Shown: piece after piece, positions 20,309-25,943 of the stretch
Numbering within the stretch: the stretch's first letter is position 1
Layout of the letters: each line of letters opens with the position of its first letter
Assembly (NCBI GenBank): GCA_049999725.1
Contig: JBNGIS010021547.1
Location: 1-25,943 of the forward strand
Length of the DNA: 25,943 nucleotides
Source of the DNA: Haplomitrium mnioides
Lineage: Eukaryota > Marchantiophyta > Haplomitriopsida > Calobryales
Reading direction: 5' to 3'
Translations under genes and position numbers: made by a program
Notes under the pieces: generated by a model
What the model was told of the DNA's origin: nothing
Databases searched by the model: none
Seen by the model: the letters and a program-made list of their open reading frames with translations, nothing else

Positions 20309-21319
20309 TCACATATAACTTTTCTTCAGCAAGTTGGTCAATGGTTTTGCTATTTGTGCAAAACCTTTCACGAATCGATGATAAAACCCGATTAGCCCCC
20401 AAAATCCTCTTAGTTGTGTGTGATCACTATGAGCTTCCCACTTCTGAATTGCCTCTACTTTTTCATTCATAACTTGGATTCCTGATGCACTCACACGATG
20501 ACCCAAGTAGTCCACCTCCCTTTTTCCAATTTCGCATTTTGACATCTTCACATACAGCTTGTGATTTCTAAGTACCTTCAACACCGTACGAAGGTGTTGT
20601 TGATGCTCTTGGAGATTCTTGCTGTAAATGAGAATGTCATCCAAAAAAACAATAACAAACTTATCTAGATAAGATCAAAAAATATCATTCATAAGATCCA
20701 TAAATGTTGCAGGAGCATTAGTTAATCCAAAATGCATTACAAGATATTCGAAATGCCCATATCAAATTTGAAATGTTGTTTTTTGCACATCACCTTCTGC
20801 AATTCGGATTTGATTGTATCCGCTTCTCAAATCCAACTTTGTAAAGTAATTTGCTCCTTGAAGTTGATCAAACAAATCATCCATTCTAGGTAATGGATAT
20901 TTATTTTTCACCGTTTGTTGGTTGAGTGCTCGATAATCAATACACATCCTCATACTCCCATCTTTCTTTTTCACAAACAATACTGGTGCATCATAAGAAG
21001 AGATGCTTGGCTGAATGAACCCCTTCTCCAATAATTCAGTAATCTGATATTTGCATTCCTCGAGTTCATGAGGAGGCAATCGATATAGTGCTTTACATGG
21101 TGGGATACTTCTTGGAATAACCTCAATCTTGTGATCAATGCATCGTTTCAGCGGCAAGCCATTGGGTAAATCATTGGGAAAGACAACGTGAAACTCTTTC
21201 AAAATACCTTGAAAATCGTGGGGAATTTTATTCTTTGAGTACTCCTTATCAACTGTGAGTTCACGTATGAGCCTTAAAAACACTATGTCTTGCTTTTTGA
21301 TTGAGTGTGCTCTAATCAC
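20309..21319 (-). pseudogene. Reverse transcriptase of the chromovirus
   Basis: The frame is continuous apart from in-frame TGA codons at 20762-20764 and 20675-20677; the open stretch ends at a third TGA (20309-20311) before RNase H. Blocks seen: [71 protein letters not shown] (FLDD at 20636-20647) and LGHRVSASGI with LRGFWGLIGFYHRFVKGFA. All catalytic aspartates are kept. The first two TGAs stand where Arg is usual in this family. Confidence 0.9.
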
Positions 21320-21430
21320 ATATAAGGGCAGATGCCTTGAATGAGGTCGTACTCGATCTCCCCGAATCTTCCATTGAGATGTCGTGAGTATCTTCTTTCG
21401 CCAATCTATTTGCAGGTTGTATCTTCGTAG

Positions 21431-21700
21431 CTATTTCATTCCAAGAATCGCATCATATCTTGCAAATGTCGTGATTTTCCATTCCAAATTCTCCTTATAA
21501 TTGCCCATATGTAGAGCTATAGTTTGAGATAAATGTTCAATAGCCTCACTTTGGCCATTTGCCATTTCAACCACCTCATGTTCTTCCTTTTCAATTGGCA
21601 ACTTCAGCTTCAAGGCTATCGTTCGTGATAGATAATTTTCTTCCGCCCCTGAGTCCACCAAAACTCTCATTGCCAATCCTTCCATCCATCCATCAACCAC
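21431..21700 (-). pseudogene. Aspartic protease of the chromovirus
   Basis: The active-site motif is VLVDSGAEENYLS, followed by LKLPIEKEEHEVVEMANG, and the domain ends ARYDAILGMK just before a TAG where Trp is usual. It cleaves the polyprotein. The domain itself is open from end to end; only the junction to RT is broken. Confidence 0.85.
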
Positions 21701-21749
21701 AATTAGTCCTCCATTTTTTTGTTTTTCTATATAGTATATTTGCTTGGAT

Positions 21750-22777
21750 CGACATTTTTCCTCAACTTTCTTCTTTCTCCCAGCAAAACCATGAGGCCTT
21801 TTTACTGGTGCCCATCGTTTCCCTGATATTCTTCACCTTCTTTGTTGTTGATATTATGAAGAGGCCGTCGGAACACTCTCCCTTGATTACGTCATATTGC
21901 TCTACAATTCGGTGCAATGTGCCATATTCGACCACAATTGTAGCATATTCGTGTTTCTCATCGTTCTTCATTTCTTCTTTCAATAACATTGTGTGGTCCT
22001 CTTGGTTGTTGATTGGAGCGATTGAAATCTCTTCTTCTGATATGTCTCAACTCCATAGGCATGGGATCGTAATTCCCTCATGTTTGCACAATTCCCAATG
22101 TTCCTTCAATTCTTTGAGCATACGAGATAGCTTCGTTAACATCCTTCAGAGTTTTCATCATAACTTCCCCTCAAATCTTCCTTTTCAACCCTTGCAAAAA
22201 TTTGTCAAGGGCATCGGCTGAACTCATGTCTTCAATTTGGACTTGTAAGCTTCGAAATTCTTCAATGTACCTTGCAACGCTTCCTTGTTGCTCTAGCTCC
22301 CAAACCTTAGTTCTTGTGGTTAATATAGAGTCTACCGCTTTGAAATTTTGTAATAAGCCTTCTTTAAGGCTACTCCATAAAAATTTGTTCTCCTCGTGCA
22401 TTTTTTTGTCTCTCCCATCCTTGTAGCCAAATAGATGCATGCTCCGTTAAAAACAATCTTGCGAACAACCCCTTTTCCAAATCTGATGCATGCGGGTAAT
22501 ACAACATTTGAACCTCCATTCGATACACCCATCCTTCGACAACACCTACCATGCGGCTTCCTCCATAAGCCTCCACTTTACACAACTTGCTCATCTTTTG
22601 AAGTTACTGTAATGTTTCTTGACTCACTTCTCCATTCTCTTATTGCAACCGCATTTTCACCATCTCCGCCATTAACATATTTGTTTGTTGTTGGCTTGCT
22701 ATAAGGGCTGCTTGAAGTTCCTCCAACTTTGCCATCATCCAAGCTCCTTCTTCTAGATTGGAGGAACTTGTCTCCAT
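21750..22777 (-). pseudogene. gag of the chromovirus
   Basis: The probable start is the ATG at 22777 (METSSSNLEEGAW), followed by a coiled-coil-like segment rich in Leu, Met and Gln that ends in a TAA. Gag core follows: MEVQMLYYPHASDLEKG (about 22490-22540), WSSLKEGLLQNF, VWELEQQGSVARYIEEF and DALDKFLQGLKRKI (22171-22440), all typical of plant Ty3 gag. The zinc knuckle at 21904-21945 reads C-YN-C-GRIW-H-IAPN-C. Stops and at least one frameshift separate the parts. The 220-codon plus-strand ORF over this region is antisense. Confidence 0.8.
21904..21945 (-). other. CCHC zinc knuckle of the chromovirus gag
   Basis: A perfect CX2CX4HX4C with all ligands intact, at the expected place between gag core and protease. 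Confidence 0.88.
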
Positions 22778-22809
22778 GATTTTCTGTCACAACTTTAACT
22801 ACTTGTAAC

Positions 22810-23010
22810 TTATACAAAAACAAATACATACACATTCCAATTGTGAAGAATAGGTAAAATAAAAGGTTTAGTTGATGCTAACACTGAATCACAAAACCTC
22901 TCTCCAAACTTACGAACAAGAAAATCTCGTTGTATTTGTTTAGCCGTCACTCGAATAGAAATGTGACACTTGGAGTTGAACTCTTCTAGAGGGGCTTGGT
23001 TCAAATCCAT
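22810..23010 (-). CDS. Small ORF 2 in the chromovirus leader (66 aa), related to ORF 1
   Basis: It begins MDLNQAPLEE 34 bases after the end of small ORF 1, with a similar upstream context (GGTAGATAGAAA). Residues 17-53 align with residues 19-55 of ORF 1 without gaps: I-x-V/I, K, R-x-FLV, FG-x-x-F, V, S, ILP. A perfect GTAAGT donor-like sequence lies inside it (near 22912), so splicing of the leader is possible. Function unknown. Confidence 0.5.
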   Translation of the reverse strand: MDLNQAPLEEFNSKCHISIRVTAKQIQRDFLVRKFGERFCDSVLASTKPFILPILHNWNVYVFVFV

Positions 23011-23044
23011 TTTCTATCTACCACAAAACATAAATGAAACACTC

Positions 23045-23233
23045 CTATGTAACACCATAATTTACCATAGGTAAGATAACAAGTTCTCTTGATTCCATCA
23101 CAAAAACCATAAAATCATCTCCAAAATTGTATACTAAAAATTGACGAAAGAAATGTTTGTCAATATTAAACACATGAATATTAAAAAGATTCAATAGAGG
23201 AATTCTAGGAGGTAAAAATGCTCCTCTATCCAT
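23045..23233 (-). CDS. Small ORF 1 in the chromovirus leader (62 aa)
   Basis: An ATG after GGTAGCAA opens 62 codons starting MDRGAFLPPR and ending in TAG. Its second half has the pattern R-x-FLV-x-x-FG-x-x-F-x-x-x-V-x-x-S-x(4)-ILP. The next ORF (22810-23010) shares it at the same spacing. I recognise no family. It lies between the primer site and gag and is not part of the usual gag-pol plan. Confidence 0.5.
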   Translation of the reverse strand: MDRGAFLPPRIPLLNLFNIHVFNIDKHFFRQFLVYNFGDDFMVFVMESRELVILPMVNYGVT

Positions 23234-23326
23234 TTGCTACCATAGTATCAAGTAAACTTCTTATCTTCATTCATAAAGGATGGGATATCCGCTATCATTT
23301 ACTCATGAAAACTTGAGAGTTTAACT

Positions 23327-23412
23327 CTTTTGGAGTTGATGAAAGTGGAGATTCCACTACTCCAAAAGGTCTTTAGTACTTCACCAAAGAGGGGTAATTC
23401 ACACTTCTTTGG
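23327..23412 (-). other. Structured leader: two hairpins beside the primer site
   Basis: An outer stem, CTTTTGGAGT (23327-23336) with ACTCCAAAAG (23359-23368), encloses a perfect inner stem, AGTGGA (23344-23349) with TCCACT (23353-23358), with a 7-base bulge on one side. A second stem pairs CCAAAGA (23384-23390) with TCTTTGG (23406-23412), right beside the primer site. Confidence 0.6.
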
Positions 23413-23419
23413 AGAAGAC

Positions 23420-23435
23420 CAAGCTCTGATACTAT
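23420..23435 (-). other. Primer-binding site for initiator Met-tRNA
   Basis: On the minus strand the bases just after the 5' LTR read TAGTATCAGAGCTTGG. This matches the TGGTATCAGAGC typical of plant initiator-Met-tRNA primer sites except for one base. It primes minus-strand DNA synthesis. Confidence 0.85.
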
Positions 23436-24002
23436 TGTAACACCACAAACCCACATTATACGCACGAATTAGCACAAGTATAACACATACAAGTTAGCAT
23501 AAAAGAGGCGCACAAGGAACTTCAAAACCCCCAAGGTAAGAGATGCCAAACAAGGCACTCTCCCTTCTTTATATACTTGATGGAAGGCTCTTTGCTTACA
23601 TAGATGAATGATTCTCATTGGTTGCTTTTCTATCCTCTTCTAATTGGACCGCTCTTTTCTCTTTGGCTCTAATTGGTCCACCCTTTACTTTATTCTCCTG
23701 TTGCTACGTGTCCTTATCTTTAGAACCTTCTATCTCTTTAGTTCTCCTTCTGCCACATGTCCTTATCTTTCTAACCTTTTTTTCACTTTAATTCGTTGCT
23801 TGCCATGTGTCTTTATTCTCTTCTAAAGTGCTCCATTTTTCACTTTAATTCGTTGACTTTCTCTCCTTTTGCCATGTGTCCAACTCTCTAAACTAGCAAC
23901 CGCTTTCTATTACTCTAACTTAGTAATAGCTTTCTAGACATAGTTGACACTATATCTTACTTCATTTTTAGCTATGGCTTACTAAAGTTAGTGACCGTTA
24001 CA
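23436..24002 (-). repeat. 5' LTR of the chromovirus, 567 bp
   Basis: This is the right-hand LTR, with ends TGTAAC and GTTACA. It differs from the other LTR by an extra block of about 49 bases near 23730-23780 and by roughly 25-30 substitutions by eye, many of them C-to-T or G-to-A. Its CACGTG sites are degraded (GCTACGTGTCC, GCCATGTGTCT). Confidence 0.93.
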
Positions 24003-25943
24003 CACAATCCTTTACAGCCCTAGAATATCATCAACTTGCAATATTTCTTGGTCAAATCATAAACAAGATGGCATCTTAGCTCTTGAAGATTTTCAGAATT
24101 TTTGACATGTTGGTATGCAAACAAGGTGAGAAAGCACCTGTCGATGAGCACTCCAATCAACAATGACACCATCACAAAGATTTCTTGTACCTCTTCTATA
24201 TGCTTCCCAACAAATTAGAACAACTAAAATTGAAACCCAACTCAAACTGCCTTGCAGTCCTTTCTCTTCTTTTGCAGTAAGAATTAGAGACTCAGAGTCT
24301 CTAATCCCTAGCTGAATCCCTATTTGTTGAGTACTCCCCTATTTCAATCTCACTGCACTCACAACTCTAGTAGCAGTGTTGAGATTGAATTTCCAACCAC
24401 AATAGAGAAAGTTGAACTTCAGCTTGATTGATAGCCAATGTGAAATCGGGACTCTCAAATGTGAGAATCTGCTTGACAGTCTTCAAAAATTGAACTACAT
24501 AAAAATCAACAATCTTTAGTGTCCTCCCACACAAAATCGTGCAATTTTCAATGCTCAAAGACTATCTAAAGATGCTAATCAACAAATGTCAAAGCTTCTT
24601 GTTGAGTAGCAAACATACATCCAAAACAAATCACGGCTCTTGTTGTTTTGATTTCCCCCTAAGCAAGCAACGGAACAATCTTCTGCAACAACCTTGCTCT
24701 CTCAAATCTACAACGAATTTTCTAGATTGTGGCTGCTCAAGACCTGCGTCAGAAATTGAGCAACAAGTCTTCATACACTGACTTGTTCTATGCAGCAAAA
24801 ATCAAATAGGATACTCAAAGAGAATCCCTAAATTCTTATTGTTCAGCCTCTCCTCAATAAACTGATCAATGAAGAAACGAAAACACCCTGCGCAAGGATT
24901 TTCATGTGACAAAATCTGATCTTAAAATCGATCAAAAAACTAAATCATTGTTGCCAACATTATCTCAAGAAATTGATCCCCCTAAATTCTTGCTTTTGAT
25001 CAACAACACTAAACCACAAACTTGTCGACAATCTACACAACACAAACTTGAGGCCAATCTCTACATCGACAAAGCTGCACACAAATTCTTGCCTTTGACG
25101 AAGGGATCTCTACTACTGTTTGATCAATACTAGAGAACCAAGGGTTGCTCACACTGCATTTCCTTTCAAAATCACAACTTGTGATCTTCGATTTTTGAGC
25201 AGCAAGATGTTCTCCGAATCCCTAAGCTGCTTTGCGATTGTGCGCTCCCCTCCGATTGTTGATTGATGATTCGTTGCTCGAGCAAGACCACTTTCAAATC
25301 CTTTAGACAAAACCTCAACATCAAGGAGAGCCACAAAGTCTCTGCTCACCAACTTCCTTTGACAAAGAGATCAAAGATTTGATTCGTCTTCAAATTTAAA
25401 CAACAAGGCTGCTTGCAAATCTCCAAGGCTCTTCACAGAATTCAAGAAATTCAATGGCTCGTTTTCTGTAGGAGTGATATTCTACTCAACAACATCTATA
25501 AAAGACTCTACCTTGGCTCGAGAAAATTTTTGTGTTTTTCGCTACTGAAAGAGATCTAAGCAACTCAACAAAAAGAAGTGCTCAAAAACTGATTCTTGCA
25601 ACCTTATAACAAATGTTTGAACAACAAGACAACTTTTTCAAATCCATTAACACATGCAATCAGAAAGGCTCCAGTGTTGACCTTGATTTTTTACCCAAAA
25701 AAAACCCACCTTTGCCAAATCTCTAGCTAATGGTTCTCTACGTTGACAAAATCTGCTCATTGAGAAACTTTGAGCCATCACAAGAATCATAATACTACTT
25801 TCTGCCTTCTCCTTGAAAATCAACTTGAAGAATTATCCATAAAAGCTCAATTTTTCACCAACTACAGCTGCTACTGTGAACCAGGAACCGCTACTGAGTT
25901 CTTGTTTCACTTGGCAGTCGAATTTTTTTTTTCAAAGATTTGT
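24003..25943. other. Right flank, no recognised gene
   Basis: Short, unconnected open frames only. It contains a 23-bp perfect palindrome at 24283-24305 and a TATAAAAG on the plus strand near 25498. Since the chromovirus interrupts the older element's 5' region at this point, the first part should be the continuation of that element's leader or LTR, but I could not match it to any sequence left of 9455. Confidence 0.45.
24283..24305. other. 23-bp perfect palindrome
   Basis: ATTAGAGACTC (24283-24293) and its exact complement GAGTCTCTAAT (24295-24305) flank a single central A. It could form a cruciform or be a protein site; nothing else is known. Confidence 0.6.

Larger units (their letters stand above)
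17844..24002 (-). mobile_element. Chromovirus (Ty3/gypsy with chromodomain), nearly full length
   Basis: Two LTRs (17844-18361 and 23436-24002) start TGTAAC and end GTTACA. On the minus strand a primer site complementary to initiator Met-tRNA follows the 5' LTR, and a polypurine tract precedes the 3' LTR. Between them lie gag, CCHC, protease, RT, RNase H, integrase and a C-terminal chromodomain in Ty3/gypsy order. The flanking pentamers are CACAT (17839-17843) and CACAA (24003-24007), a target-site duplication with one mismatch. The element is inserted upstream of the older element's gag and in the same orientation. Stops and frameshifts make this copy non-autonomous. Confidence 0.93.

Noticed and set aside
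21559-22221. 220-codon plus-strand ORF, the second longest in the window
   Set aside because: It is exactly antisense to gag and protease of the chromovirus, including the zinc knuckle; its composition (Phe/Ser/Pro-rich) is what the reverse strand of that coding sequence gives.
25149-25352. 67-codon minus-strand ORF as a gene
   Set aside because: No domain, no consistent splice sites, and the surrounding sequence looks like retroelement leader or LTR.
25490-25510. TATAAAAG as a promoter
   Set aside because: A single TATA-like octamer in AT-rich DNA with no recognised transcript downstream is not enough.

Overview
This is nuclear DNA of a land plant, probably a repeat-rich one. It is AT-rich, holds a GT-AG spliced gene of a family I know only from plants, and is dominated by Ty3/gypsy LTR retrotransposons. 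The species cannot be fixed from the sequence; a seed-free plant or gymnosperm is a low-confidence guess.

Layout. (1) 1-1586: AT-rich flank with a decayed tandem repeat at about 780-1180. (2) 1587-7459, minus strand: a four-exon host gene whose reading phases agree at every junction, predicted at 328 residues. It has an N-terminal zinc ribbon and a conserved C-terminal PDLSFML segment, and resembles an uncharacterised plant family (DUF7815-like, from memory). Its third intron is 4.3 kb and holds a GC-rich minisatellite, a nearly identical 294-bp tandem duplication with a G-box palindrome, and a 74-bp sequence present twice. (3) 7620-9450: AT-rich, no gene, one imperfect long direct repeat. 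(4) About 9455-17843, minus strand: a decayed Ty3/gypsy element with the order gag - CCHC - protease - C5-cytosine DNA methyltransferase-like domain - reverse transcriptase - RNase H - integrase. (5) 17844-24002, minus strand: a nearly complete chromovirus with two LTRs, an initiator-Met-tRNA primer site, a polypurine tract, gag, protease, RT, RNase H, integrase and a C-terminal chromodomain. It is inserted upstream of the gag of the older element. (6) 24003-25943: no recognised gene; probably the interrupted continuation of the older element or its flank.

The main discovery is the DNA methyltransferase domain inside the older retroelement (about 13030-13980). C5-methyltransferase motifs I, IV (the Pro-Cys nucleophile), VI, VIII and a C-terminal IX/X-like block occur in canonical order between protease and RT. 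The order differs from the permuted plant DRM enzymes, so this is not simply a captured DRM gene. Such an enzyme could let an element write its own methylation or that of its host. This copy is dead: it carries stops and frameshifts, and catalytic residues of RT and RNase H are lost.

The younger chromovirus has a notable 5' leader: a nested hairpin beside the primer site and two consecutive small ORFs that look like diverged duplicates of each other. Its pol stops are nearly all TGA or TAG where Arg or Trp is expected, the signature of cytosine deamination in methylated DNA.
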